Below are positions 16,929 to 24,038 of a stretch of 34,138 nt of DNA, piece by piece. A model generated the notes under the pieces. The model did no database searches and had not been told where the DNA came from. It was given only the letters and a program-made list of their open reading frames with translations. The DNA comes from a virus: positions 1-34,138 of the IMG/VR virus record IMGVR_UViG_3300023179_000298. One strand, written 5' to 3'. The first letter of the stretch is position 1; each line of letters starts with the position of its first letter. A program made the translations under genes and the position numbers.

Positions 16929-17513
16929 CTATCTTATTTTCGATACATCAGGGTCAATCTCTTCTGCAACTTCTATGAAATCTTCTGCGGTAAAACCGGG
17001 ATAATACTTTTTCATTTGATCCAGACTAAGCCCATGTTCATCTTGTAGGATTACATTGTATTTTGTTTCCCCTGCCATAGCTTTACCGGCTGCATACATT
17101 TGTTGTGCCTTTTCAGAGTCACCTTGAAATTTATTAATAGCTTGCTGTTTAACGGTTTCTTTATTAAACATTGGTTTTGAAGCGATTCTTTCTGTGGAAA
17201 GCACTGCGTTTGCAACTTCTTTGAAATCTTTTGCGGTAAAACCGGGATAATACTTTTTCATTTGACCCAGATTAAGCCCATGAACGCTTAGGCCACTTTC
17301 GTCACCAGTTTCCATAGCATTACCTGTGTCCATCATTTGTTGTGCCCATTCAGAATCTGACATTCCATTCTTGTTACCGGAACCTGCCCATTTCTTAATA
17401 AGCTCTTGTTTTCTATTTTCTACATCAGAAGCTTGTTCATGAATTTGTCTTGTTTTAACTTGACGAACAGATTCCCGAATCAAACTTTTTAATTGTTTCA
17501 CTGTAATACGCAT
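16929..17513 (-). CDS. Duplicated-domain protein with capsid-targeting-like N-terminus
   Basis: 194 aa with a strong AAGGAGAT ribosome site. Residues 1-18 (MRITVKQLKSLIRESVRQ) are nearly the same as the start of the 73-aa protein at 18829. IRE-S fits the (L/I)xE prohead-protease consensus. The rest is two copies of a domain of about 70 residues (33-104 and 119-186). Each ends in HGL-x-L-x-QMKKYYPGFTA-x-DF-x-EVA. No known domain was recognised. It is the last of three minus-strand genes with such N termini and converges on the sbcCD fusion gene. A packaged virion protein is the working inference. Confidence 0.65.
   Translation of the reverse strand: MRITVKQLKSLIRESVRQVKTRQIHEQASDVENRKQELIKKWAGSGNKNGMSDSEWAQQMMDTGNAMETGDESGLSVHGLNLGQMKKYYPGFTAKDFKEVANAVLSTERIASKPMFNKETVKQQAINKFQGDSEKAQQMYAAGKAMAGETKYNVILQDEHGLSLDQMKKYYPGFTAEDFIEVAEEIDPDVSKIR
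16965..17282 (-). repeat. Intragenic direct repeat, two 72-base copies
   Basis: Bases 16965-17036 and 17211-17282 agree at about 68 of 72 positions. They encode the QMKKYYPGFTA ends of the two protein-domain copies. The flanking parts of the two domains have diverged far more, which implies recent gene conversion or strong constraint on this segment. Confidence 0.85.
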
Positions 17514-17541
17514 TTATAATCTCCTTAAAATTAAGTATTTG

Positions 17542-18600
17542 TTAAACAAACAAACTTTTAACCATTTCAAGTCCAGAACGAACTTTTTCCTTATCACTCT
17601 CTGCTCTAGCAATAGCTTCTGGCGTTTCTGCTTTATCTCTTTTTGCTGAGTTAATATCTTTTTCAGCTTTGTTTTGATAAATTCTCATGAATTCTATCAA
17701 GAAGTCTTCTGGTGAATTGTATTTGGAAAGACTTGCTTTTCCATACATATCATTCATTTCAAAGCTTGCAGCTAATCCTTTTATAGCTTTTACTAAAGTT
17801 GCAATTTTAACATCGTTGATGTTAACACCGGGGTTTTGCAACAAAGCTTTATCTATTTTAGCTGCGGTTGGATTCTTGCCGTAGATAAGATTATACTCGT
17901 GATCAAAAATATCTTTTACAAACGTTTCGGGATTAATTGTCACAGTGATTAAATCATAATCTTTACGTGTTGTAGAATATGGTTTTCTTGCTTTGTCTTT
18001 TGTTCCAAGCTTGTATTGAGCTCCAGCATGTTGAATGCTCATGTCAAGAAGAGAACCAAGAGTAGAAAACATGTTTCCCATCAATAAACCTTTAACACCT
18101 CTTTCTGGTGTTGTTCGGTATCTGCCCCATGTTTCTAAAGATTTTGGATGAATGATCATATCAACTTGCACCCATTGATTTTCTTCAACTTTCAAGATTG
18201 GATGCCCCGGTTCAGAATCTTCATGAACAAATTCTAAATTAGAATTTTTGATATATTCTTCTAATAGCTTCCACCAATAAGATTGAACTTGACTTGGTGT
18301 AAGTTTTTCATTTTCTGGAAGTTCTGGAACAACAAGTTGTAAATCAATATCTCCATAGATTTTATCTTCTGGATCTACTTCATGATATGAAGAACTACCC
18401 AAAGGACTTCCAATTCTTACTTTTGGAATATCTTTTTCTTCAAGATAAGAGTTAAATCCATCAACCAACACATTAGCGACTTTTAATGCTTTTTTAACAA
18501 TTGATGGACGAATTACTGTTGATTGTGTTGCAACAGTATCCCATCCACCTTCTAAAAGGCTTTCCCAAAGATATTTCAATGAATGTAAGGTTGATTTCAT
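17542..18600 (-). CDS. Pol-beta-superfamily nucleotidyltransferase, probably capsid-packaged
   Basis: 352 aa. The nucleotidyltransferase core is visible: GSPLGSSSYH (residues 64-73), then YGDIDLQLVV with Asp84 and Asp86, and the third carboxylate in WVQVDMII (Asp147). This is the hG[GS]...DxD...D arrangement that binds NTP and two metals. The start MKSTLHSLKYLWESLLEGGW looks like a T4 capsid-targeting peptide with an LLE-G protease site, and similar LLEGGW starts are familiar from phage nucleotidyltransferases. The C-terminal 200 residues are helical and basic. Substrate unknown: it could modify RNA, protein or a nucleotide. A canonical poly(A) polymerase or CD-NTase identity is not supported. 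Confidence 0.75.
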   Translation of the reverse strand: MKSTLHSLKYLWESLLEGGWDTVATQSTVIRPSIVKKALKVANVLVDGFNSYLEEKDIPKVRIGSPLGSSSYHEVDPEDKIYGDIDLQLVVPELPENEKLTPSQVQSYWWKLLEEYIKNSNLEFVHEDSEPGHPILKVEENQWVQVDMIIHPKSLETWGRYRTTPERGVKGLLMGNMFSTLGSLLDMSIQHAGAQYKLGTKDKARKPYSTTRKDYDLITVTINPETFVKDIFDHEYNLIYGKNPTAAKIDKALLQNPGVNINDVKIATLVKAIKGLAASFEMNDMYGKASLSKYNSPEDFLIEFMRIYQNKAEKDINSAKRDKAETPEAIARAESDKEKVRSGLEMVKSLFV

Positions 18601-18607
18601 TATTCTA

Positions 18608-18829
18608 TCATTTCTTTTTAGATGATTTTTTATCTCGCAATTTTTTAAAATCTGCGGCTGTTATTTTGCTTTTTGGTTCAGCAACTGTTGCAATTTTATA
18701 TTGGTTGCCTTTTAATTTTTTTCCTTTTTCTTTATCGTCTTCTTTTTCTTCTGCTTCTTTTTTTTCTTCTATTACTTCTTCTACAGCTTCACGAATAAGT
18801 TCTTTAAGTTGCTCTATGGAAATTCTCAT
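18608..18829 (-). CDS. Small charged protein with capsid-targeting-like N-terminus
   Basis: 73 aa with a GAAGGAGT ribosome site. Residues 1-20 (MRISIEQLKELIREAVEEV) match the start of the 194-aa protein downstream. IRE-A is an exact fit to the T4 prohead-protease consensus. The middle is a Glu/Lys-rich helix, and residues 40-73 are strongly basic (ending DKKSSKKK). If cleaved after Glu15 it would leave a small basic peptide resembling T4 internal head proteins or peptides. It is first in a minus-strand set with the nucleotidyltransferase. Function is inferred from the N-terminus only. Confidence 0.6.
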   Translation of the reverse strand: MRISIEQLKELIREAVEEVIEEKKEAEEKEDDKEKGKKLKGNQYKIATVAEPKSKITAADFKKLRDKKSSKKK

Positions 18830-18952
18830 GTGTAATACTCCTTCAAATATATAGTTTTGAATTACCTTTACTTTGGATTATTAGCATGACATTATGGTTA
18901 TGTAGCCGATAAGAGCTACGTTACTTCAACCTCTCAAGAAAAGATATTAATA

Positions 18953-19237
18953 ATGGCAAAGTCAGTTCGTCTATCAGAATCAGATCGTTTTCTACTTGAA
19001 ACCCTTGGTAAGTTTTGTGTTCGTGCCCGTCATTCAAACTGGGAAAACGTAACGCATAACAACGATACAGAAGCAATGTCGTTTATGCGAGAAATGTCTA
19101 ACATGCTCACCTTTAACGAATATCGTGGCCTTATGCAAGGTTGGGGAGATATTCGTCTTCATGGAAATGATGCTCAACTTAACAAAGCGGTAGAAGATAT
19201 TACACAAAGGCTTCAACAACGTGTAGAATCTTACTGA
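18953..19237 (+). CDS. Unknown 94-aa helical protein
   Basis: 94 aa, soluble and mainly helical. The N-terminal stretch SDRFLLETLGKFCVRARHSN is followed by EAMSFMREMSNMLTFNEYRGLM and a final amphipathic helix (NKAVEDITQRLQQRVESY). It is isolated between a divergent minus-strand cluster and tRNA-Ala. Only a weak purine stretch (AAGAAAAG) serves as ribosome site. Codon use has more GC than its neighbours. No recognised family; a hairpin terminator follows the stop. Confidence 0.6.
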   Translation: MAKSVRLSESDRFLLETLGKFCVRARHSNWENVTHNNDTEAMSFMREMSNMLTFNEYRGLMQGWGDIRLHGNDAQLNKAVEDITQRLQQRVESY

Positions 19238-19262
19238 TCATAGTAGATAATTAACACATACG

Positions 19263-19289
19263 CAAGGGAACGTAACAATTCCCTTGTTT
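19263..19289 (+). terminator. Hairpin terminator before tRNA-Ala
   Basis: CAAGGGAA (19263-19270) pairs perfectly with TTCCCTTG (19279-19286) across an eight-base loop and is followed by TTT. It lies between the 94-aa gene and tRNA-Ala. The short T tract makes it a modest terminator, or a processing signal for the tRNA. Confidence 0.55.
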
Positions 19290-19290
19290 C

Positions 19291-19364
19291 GGGCCTGTAG
19301 CTCAGTTGGGAGTAGCGCAAGCTTTGCAAGCTTGAGGTCGTCGGTTCGATCCCGTCCGGGTCCA
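19291..19364 (+). tRNA. tRNA-Ala (anticodon TGC)
   Basis: The acceptor GGGCCTG pairs with CGGGTCC (two G-T pairs). The anticodon stem CAAGC/GCTTG is perfect, with loop TTTGCAA giving anticodon TGC. The T-loop is TTCGATC with stem GTCGG/CCGTC, which holds one T-T mismatch. The D-arm carries one extra base (GAGTAGCG where GAGAGCG-like spacing is usual), leaving an irregular stem. Discriminator A; CCA is not encoded. The two defects suggest reduced quality or early decay, though folding may still succeed. Confidence 0.85.
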
Positions 19365-19365
19365 C

Positions 19366-19878
19366 TTAAATTTTCCATTTACCAGTTTTATTCATATAGT
19401 GGTGTTTAGAATGACAAATAGGACAGAGAATTTCAAGATTATCTGCCTTGTTGTTTTTACGATCACAATCTATATGATGCACTTCTAGGATATCGGTAAT
19501 CTCATTCCAGTTGCAACGATTGCATTTATGGGGATAAACTCTAAATGCAATGGCACGATAACTGTGCTTGCCATCACCATAATGATCTGGGTGAATAGCT
19601 TTAATGTTACTCTCAATCCGTTGGGCTTTATCTTTGCATATACGAGAGCAAAACTGCAAACCAGATTTTGATATTTCTTTTTTGGTTTTGCCTCGATAAA
19701 ACTCAACATCACAAAAAGCACATTTACAGTTTGGTATTAAAGCTGATTTTATTTTTTGTCCAGAAGCTTTTGCGCTACAAGTTCTTGTGCAGTATTGTCC
19801 GTTGCCACGTTTTACCTCATGAATAGAAGCTTCAAAAATTTTTTTGCAAAACAAACATTCTTTTTCTACAACCTTCAT
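19366..19878 (-). CDS. HNH homing-type endonuclease with zinc-binding repeats
   Basis: 170 aa. The C-terminal HNH domain (about residues 116-160) shows KCNRCNWNEI, then LEVHHIDCDRKNNKADNLEILC, then PICHSKHH. This gives the His-His...Asn...His catalytic pattern with two CxxC pairs holding a structural zinc. The N-terminal half has two further four-Cys units (CLFC...YCTRTC and CAFC...FCSRIC), probably DNA-recognition zinc fingers. Such genes are mobile in phages and spread by cutting intron- or gene-free alleles. It lies antisense between two tRNA genes, its stop two bases from the tRNA-Ala end, which suggests insertion into a tRNA cluster. Confidence 0.88.
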   Translation of the reverse strand: MKVVEKECLFCKKIFEASIHEVKRGNGQYCTRTCSAKASGQKIKSALIPNCKCAFCDVEFYRGKTKKEISKSGLQFCSRICKDKAQRIESNIKAIHPDHYGDGKHSYRAIAFRVYPHKCNRCNWNEITDILEVHHIDCDRKNNKADNLEILCPICHSKHHYMNKTGKWKI

Positions 19879-19920
19879 ATAAACCTCTGTATATAGCTAT
19901 TATAATGGAGAGGGATTACT

Positions 19921-19951
19921 TTGGGCAAAGTAAACTAAAACAATATACAAT
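19921..19951 (+). promoter_or_regulatory. Possible sigma-70-type promoter for tRNA-Thr
   Basis: TTGGGC (19921-19926) and TATACAAT (19944-19951) are separated by 17 bases, upstream of tRNA-Thr. The -35 match is weak, so this is a tentative call. Confidence 0.3.
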
Positions 19952-19984
19952 CTATTTTATTTATGATATAGTTATGATCACTAA

Positions 19985-20059
19985 GCCCACTTAGCTCAGT
20001 GGTAGAGCCCCTCACTTGTAATGAGGGGGTCATCCGTTCAAGTCGGATAGTGGGCTCCA
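19985..20059 (+). tRNA. tRNA-Thr (anticodon TGT), CCA encoded
   Basis: All four stems are well formed. Acceptor GCCCACT/AGTGGGC is perfect, as are D-stem GCTC/GAGC, anticodon stem CCTCA/TGAGG with loop CTTGTAA (anticodon TGT), and T-stem ATCCG/CGGAT with loop TTCAAGT. The discriminator is T, followed by encoded CCA (20057-20059). TGT reads ACA, a codon favoured in this AT-rich genome. Confidence 0.95.
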
Positions 20060-20069
20060 TTTCTATTAT

Positions 20070-20093
20070 GAGTTCGAATCCCACACTCGGCTC
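20070..20093 (+). pseudogene. Orphan 3' end of a tRNA
   Basis: GAGTTCGAATCCCACACTCGGCTCA contains a T-loop (TTCGAAT), a T-stem 3' strand (CCCAC), and what should be the 3' acceptor strand (ACTCGGC) plus T and CA. No matching 5' half (expected to begin GCCGAGT) precedes it; the tRNA-Thr end lies directly upstream. It is either a deletion remnant of another tRNA gene or a tRNA-derived attachment-site-like sequence. Confidence 0.6.
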
Positions 20094-20100
20094 AGGAATG

Positions 20101-20122
20101 CTTGAAAGAATTTTCAAGTTTT
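20101..20122 (+). terminator. Hairpin with T tract after the tRNA region
   Basis: CTTGAAA (20101-20107) pairs with TTTCAAG (20112-20118), followed by TTTT. It is AT-rich and so only moderately stable; it plausibly ends the tRNA transcript. Confidence 0.45.
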
Positions 20123-20151
20123 GAACCATATATATAAAAGTTCAAAATCAT

Positions 20152-20193
20152 TTTAATTTCAAAAAGCGTTTTAAACGCTTGAAATTAAATTAA
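20152..20193 (+). promoter_or_regulatory. Long imperfect inverted repeat in the leader of the lysozyme-like gene
   Basis: TTTAATTTCAA-AA-AGCGTTT and AAACGCTTGAAATTAAA pair over about 17 bases with a two-base bulge. The hairpin ends 16 bases before the start codon at 20210 and just before the AAAGGAAAT ribosome site. It could be a factor-independent terminator, an mRNA-stabilising leader or a translational control element. Confidence 0.45.
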
Positions 20194-20209
20194 CCAAAAG
20201 GAAATAGTA

Positions 20210-20695
20210 ATGATTACAGCAGCAGAAGTAATAACTGCAATTCTTGTTTTGTATCCACACATGTCAGGAAATAACCGACAATGTATTATTGAACGTCGTT
20301 CACAAATCGAACAAGTGCTTGTGGAAGCTCAACGTCAATATCCAGCAATGCCAACAGAAATTTTTGCCACCATTGGTTTTATGGAAACTCATCTTGGTTG
20401 CGATCAAGGTGAAGCTGGTAATTGGGGAGCACCATTATCTCCGCAACAAAGACATATAGCTGGAGCCCCTATCCAAGCCGCTACAGCATTATGGCGTTCA
20501 TATCAAGTATGCGGAACATGGGATGGTGCTGCACGTAGGTTTAGAACAGGTTTGTGCAGACATACAGTTGTAGGCACAAGATATTCCAGAATAGCAGAAA
20601 ATATTACCAATAGAATTCGTTTGCGTGTTGATGCTTCAAAACATCATGCACAAAGAATTTGCTTAAATACCGCAACAATCTGCCGTAGCCTATAA
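20210..20695 (+). CDS. Lysozyme/transglycosylase-like protein
   Basis: 161 aa with an AAAGGAAAT ribosome site. The core resembles the lysozyme-like superfamily. IFATIGFMETHLG (residues 51-63) supplies a candidate catalytic Glu59. It is followed by GNWGAPLS (70-77) and AATALWRSYQVCGTWDGAARRFRTG (90-114), the layout seen in small transglycosylase-type hydrolases with a GCWGAP motif. There is no signal peptide, so it would need a holin or act from the virion. Conserved Cys residues (25, 64, 101, 116) may matter structurally. Peptidoglycan cleavage is an inference from motif order; confidence moderate. Confidence 0.5.
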   Translation: MITAAEVITAILVLYPHMSGNNRQCIIERRSQIEQVLVEAQRQYPAMPTEIFATIGFMETHLGCDQGEAGNWGAPLSPQQRHIAGAPIQAATALWRSYQVCGTWDGAARRFRTGLCRHTVVGTRYSRIAENITNRIRLRVDASKHHAQRICLNTATICRSL

Positions 20696-20743
20696 ATTAA
20701 AAATTAATTTTATATTCAACAAGTAAATTGTTATTATAAGATT

Positions 20744-21673
20744 ATGAGTCTAGGTGTTTGTTGTCAATGGTTGGAGCCACGCACCAAGCGTGATGGTTCC
20801 GTTGTTTACGAAAATGCTATCAATGAACGTTCACTTCAACTTGGACGTTTTCAACAAGGTGCATATACCAAATCTTTTATTCGTGAATGTTATGTTAATA
20901 ACATCAACGAAATCATTAAGCTTGTTCCAAAACTTGTAGCTAACAACATTAAGTTGTTTAGGCTATCTAGCAATTTGTTTTCATTGTCTGAGTACAACAA
21001 GGATGTACTTCACAATGATGAGCAGATTAATCTATTGCTTACCAAAGCTGGTAAGGCTTTTATGGATGCTGGCATTAGAGTAACTACACATCCAGATCAA
21101 TTTGTTGTTCTTAGTTCAGATAACCCTGTTACGGTTGAGAACGCCATTAAAGAACTATCTCATCATGCATGGGTGTTTGATCGTATGGGTTTCCCAACGT
21201 CTCCACATGCTGCAATCAATATTCATGGCGGCAAGTCTGATCGGTTGAATCAACTTATTCAAGTTGTTGGTAGTCTACCAGATAATATTCGTTCTCGTCT
21301 TACGTTTGAGAATGATGAAAGTGCATATAGTTTGGTAGATTTGCTAAATGTTAATGCAAAAACAAATATTCCTCTTGTTTGGGATTCGCATCATCATACG
21401 TTTAATGACGGTGGTTTGTCACTTGAAGATGCCTTTAGTTTGTCTGTGTATACGTGGAAGGCTAGCGGCTGCAAGCCATTGCAACATTTGTCAAACACTA
21501 CACCGGGACTAGAGAATGGAAACTTCATGGATAGAAGAAAGCACAGTGATTACATTCACTATATTCCAGATTGTCAACGTGAAGGTTTGTTGATTGATGC
21601 AATTGATGTTGATGTTGAGGCTAAGATGAAGAACTTGGCTGTTAAAAAACTAAGTGGATTAATTTCAAAATAA
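20744..21673 (+). CDS. uvsE: UV DNA damage endonuclease (UvsE/UVDE)
   Basis: 309 aa, the usual family length. UVDE nicks DNA 5' of UV photoproducts and starts an alternative excision repair. The TIM-barrel metal-site residues are recognisable: THPDQFVVLS, NIHGG, LTFENDESAYS, PLVWDSHHH and LQHLS. The opening GVCCQWLEP and LFRLSSNLF blocks are also typical. No Shine-Dalgarno precedes the ATG; TTATTATAAG just upstream could be a -10 element giving a leaderless or very short-leader mRNA. Its 3' end overlaps the convergent 517-aa gene by nine bases. Phages more commonly carry T4 endonuclease V; UVDE is an uncommon choice. Confidence 0.93.
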   Translation: MSLGVCCQWLEPRTKRDGSVVYENAINERSLQLGRFQQGAYTKSFIRECYVNNINEIIKLVPKLVANNIKLFRLSSNLFSLSEYNKDVLHNDEQINLLLTKAGKAFMDAGIRVTTHPDQFVVLSSDNPVTVENAIKELSHHAWVFDRMGFPTSPHAAINIHGGKSDRLNQLIQVVGSLPDNIRSRLTFENDESAYSLVDLLNVNAKTNIPLVWDSHHHTFNDGGLSLEDAFSLSVYTWKASGCKPLQHLSNTTPGLENGNFMDRRKHSDYIHYIPDCQREGLLIDAIDVDVEAKMKNLAVKKLSGLISK

Positions 21674-23218
21674 TAAGTTACCCAATTTTAGCTTTCCAAG
21701 TTTATGGAAACTTTCATCCGTTGGATGTCTTTCAATGAGAAAACCTTGATTTTCGGCATAATCACTCCAATATATATTAAAATCACACCAAGGTTCAATT
21801 ACGAAATCTTTATTTTTTGCTAAGTTAACTTTAACAACTCTAACATTACACTGTAATGAGTTTATGAAGTTTTCAGCAGTAACATTTCCATCTTGTCCAC
21901 CAGCAGTGCTCCTTAATTCTATATCGTAGTTTGCTGTAGTTGTTATTACTTTAATTGTACATTGTTTTGATGACTTATGTTCATCCATATAATATGGATA
22001 TGTAATAACACTACCATCTGACACGAAGTCACCAGTAACATTTTTAATAGCATCTGGTGTATCCAAGTTAAAAATTCTATACCCACCAGAAGGTGTTCTT
22101 CTAAAGTAGATATATCCATAACCAAGCGAAGCATTTATCCAATCCATTATTTGAGGGTTAGCACTTCCTGTTTCCTGCTTGTAATTAGGGTTATTACCCA
22201 AAAGACCGTTGCCATAAGCTTCAAATCCAGCTCTTACTAACTCAAGGTCAACACCTGCATCATTCAAGAAACTAAAAATTTGACGTTGACGATTCGCATC
22301 TATTGTAACTTTGCATATTTTTTTTTCTGTTTCTGTAGTTGGATCTTGATCAACGGTAGATACAAAAGAGCCGCCAGCACCGAGGTTGGCAAATGTGGCT
22401 CCTTCTTCACCCTTTAAACTGACATAAATTTTATTCATGACGTTCTTACCGGGTATACCATAAACGTCTAAAGTTAAATCAGAGATTTTTTCTCCAACGT
22501 TCTGGGTTTTATTAACCAGTGGCCTTCTAACTTTTTGACCTTTGGTTGCCATTTTATAACCGCTAAAATCACGAATATCTGTTATTAATTGTTTTTGTAA
22601 CAAAAAACAAATTAAATTTCGCCAATTTGGTCCTCTTCGGACAGTAAGTTCGTACTCAACTTCAGCTTCAAAATCATGACCTTTATTACCTCCAGCAGCA
22701 AAAACAATTTTAATTTCTAAGTTATGAAACTGTGATTTGTCATTTGTATCTGTTATTATATAAGTAATATATTTGCCACTTGCACAACCTTTTGATTTTG
22801 GAAGTATTTCTGTTACTGTCAAATCAGCAAGCATTTTATTTTTTGCATTAGCTAATGTAGCTTTAAACTCTTCTTTGGTGATTTCTTTAGCAACTAATTG
22901 CTTTTTAAGGTCTTCTGTTGGTTTAACTCTAAAAATACCTTTTTTAATTTGGATTGATTGTATTTCATATACATTTTGTTTTTTCAAAAGAGAAAGAAAA
23001 AATTGTTCTTTATTTGAAATTTTTCTTTCTTTTTTTGCTTCAAATAATTTGTTACCACCAATAGTATCAGCTTCAAAATCTTCCAAGCCTTGTTTTTCCA
23101 CATCAAATTCTAAATCTTCTGGATCTGTGGATTTTTCTATTCCTAGAACAACATTTGCTATAGTTTCTTCGTTGCTTTTTTCGGTAGTTTCTTCAAACAA
23201 AAAACTTGAAAGTTTCAT
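21665..23218 (-). CDS. 517-aa protein with capsid-targeting-like N-terminus and possible PD-(D/E)XK core
   Basis: 517 aa with a GAGG ribosome site. MKLSSFLFEETT resembles the T4 capsid-targeting peptide. LFE-E at residues 7-10 and LFE-A (58-61) fit prohead-protease sites, so residues 1-60 may be a removable, acidic pro-segment. The middle shows HDFEAEVEYELTVRRG (181-196), DLTLDVYG (247-254) and KIYVSLKGEEGATFANLG (263-280). An E...D...SxK arrangement like this recalls PD-(D/E)XK nucleases with a changed third motif. The last 200 residues are beta-rich. A packaged nuclease is attractive but unproven; no family was securely recognised. Confidence 0.6.
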   Translation of the reverse strand: MKLSSFLFEETTEKSNEETIANVVLGIEKSTDPEDLEFDVEKQGLEDFEADTIGGNKLFEAKKERKISNKEQFFLSLLKKQNVYEIQSIQIKKGIFRVKPTEDLKKQLVAKEITKEEFKATLANAKNKMLADLTVTEILPKSKGCASGKYITYIITDTNDKSQFHNLEIKIVFAAGGNKGHDFEAEVEYELTVRRGPNWRNLICFLLQKQLITDIRDFSGYKMATKGQKVRRPLVNKTQNVGEKISDLTLDVYGIPGKNVMNKIYVSLKGEEGATFANLGAGGSFVSTVDQDPTTETEKKICKVTIDANRQRQIFSFLNDAGVDLELVRAGFEAYGNGLLGNNPNYKQETGSANPQIMDWINASLGYGYIYFRRTPSGGYRIFNLDTPDAIKNVTGDFVSDGSVITYPYYMDEHKSSKQCTIKVITTTANYDIELRSTAGGQDGNVTAENFINSLQCNVRVVKVNLAKNKDFVIEPWCDFNIYWSDYAENQGFLIERHPTDESFHKLGKLKLGNLLF

Positions 23219-23251
23219 TACATACCTCGTAACTTACATATAATATATAGC

Positions 23252-23545
23252 ATGAAAGCATTGATCCACAACGGTAAGCAAGTAAATATTTTACACGATG
23301 GGAAACTGGTTGTTATGTTTCCTGTAGACAACAATAAAATCATTGTGCCTTTTCATTGTCCTATGTGCGAATATCCAATGAAAACAGCAGAAGATGCTCA
23401 AAGTTATAGAGAAGTAGAATGTTGCAGTATGTGTCAGTTATACTGGGCTAGCAGCAAAATAGTTCCAGACAAAACAAGTGAGCGTTGGAAAACATACATG
23501 GAACGCAGACATTTAGCGTTCTTGCCACAAATACAGTTGAAGTAA
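23252..23545 (+). CDS. Small zinc-ribbon protein
   Basis: 97 aa. An N-terminal beta hairpin (residues 1-32) leads to a four-Cys zinc site: CPMC (36-39) and CSMC (58-61), 18 residues apart. A basic helical tail (SERWKTYMERRHLAF) follows. No clear ribosome site; TATAATATATAG lies directly upstream. Zinc ribbons this small often bind nucleic acid or RNA polymerase, but nothing specifies the partner here. Confidence 0.6.
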   Translation: MKALIHNGKQVNILHDGKLVVMFPVDNNKIIVPFHCPMCEYPMKTAEDAQSYREVECCSMCQLYWASSKIVPDKTSERWKTYMERRHLAFLPQIQLK

Positions 23546-23569
23546 ATACTTATTTCAAAAGGATAAGTT

Positions 23570-24028
23570 ATGCCTATTCAACAAAAAGCACGTTATAGAC
23601 TATTAACCAACTTATTGGATACTTCGTTTGGTAAATCTTCTGAACGTCAATATCCAAATCATTTTATCAAAATGACAATGCCGCTAGAAAACACCATTTT
23701 GGTTAAAAGCCAGATTCTTATTAATTTAGGCGGCACACAAAATGCTTATATAACAATGCGTCCAAAGTTTCGTGAAGAACTTTTGGAAATGATTCAAAAG
23801 CGTTTAGAACGTATTTCAGATGAATATAAACGTGCAGCAGAAGCAGCAACAGATGAATCAATGCTTTCATATCGTAAACAACCTTACGAAGAAGCTCCAG
23901 TTAAAACTGTTAAACTATCTGTTGACAATCACACAATTCAAGAATGGCTTGAACACATTTCAATGAGTGCATACCGTACAAATAAAACATGCATTTACCA
24001 TCTACATTGTTTGGTAACCGTGTCATAA
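23570..24028 (+). CDS. Unknown 152-aa protein upstream of terminase
   Basis: 152 aa after AAAAGGATAAG. A beta-rich start (MTMPLENTILVKSQILINLGG) is followed by a long charged helix (EELLEMIQKRLERISDEYKRAAEAATDE) and a second beta section. In T4 the small terminase gene 16 precedes gene 17. Position and size would permit that role, but no DNA-binding helix-turn-helix or coiled-coil pattern typical of gp16 is clear, so it is left unnamed. Confidence 0.55.
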   Translation: MPIQQKARYRLLTNLLDTSFGKSSERQYPNHFIKMTMPLENTILVKSQILINLGGTQNAYITMRPKFREELLEMIQKRLERISDEYKRAAEAATDESMLSYRKQPYEEAPVKTVKLSVDNHTIQEWLEHISMSAYRTNKTCIYHLHCLVTVS

Positions 24029-24038
24029 TACTGTTGTC

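Noticed and set aside
17542-18600. CBASS-type cyclic nucleotide synthase
   Set aside because: The nucleotidyltransferase core fits, but no effector gene (nuclease, phospholipase or membrane protein with a sensor domain) is adjacent, and the capsid-targeting-like start suggests a virion role.
19366-19878. Restriction-modification or toxin role for the HNH protein
   Set aside because: No methyltransferase or antitoxin neighbour; zinc-finger plus HNH layout and tRNA-cluster location fit a free-standing homing endonuclease.
19935-20129. 64-aa minus-strand frame over tRNA-Thr
   Set aside because: It reads antisense through an intact tRNA; such frames are a well-known artefact.
22773-23243. 156-aa plus-strand frame
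   Set aside because: Antisense of the 517-aa gene; hydrophobic, Ser-rich composition typical of a shadow frame.
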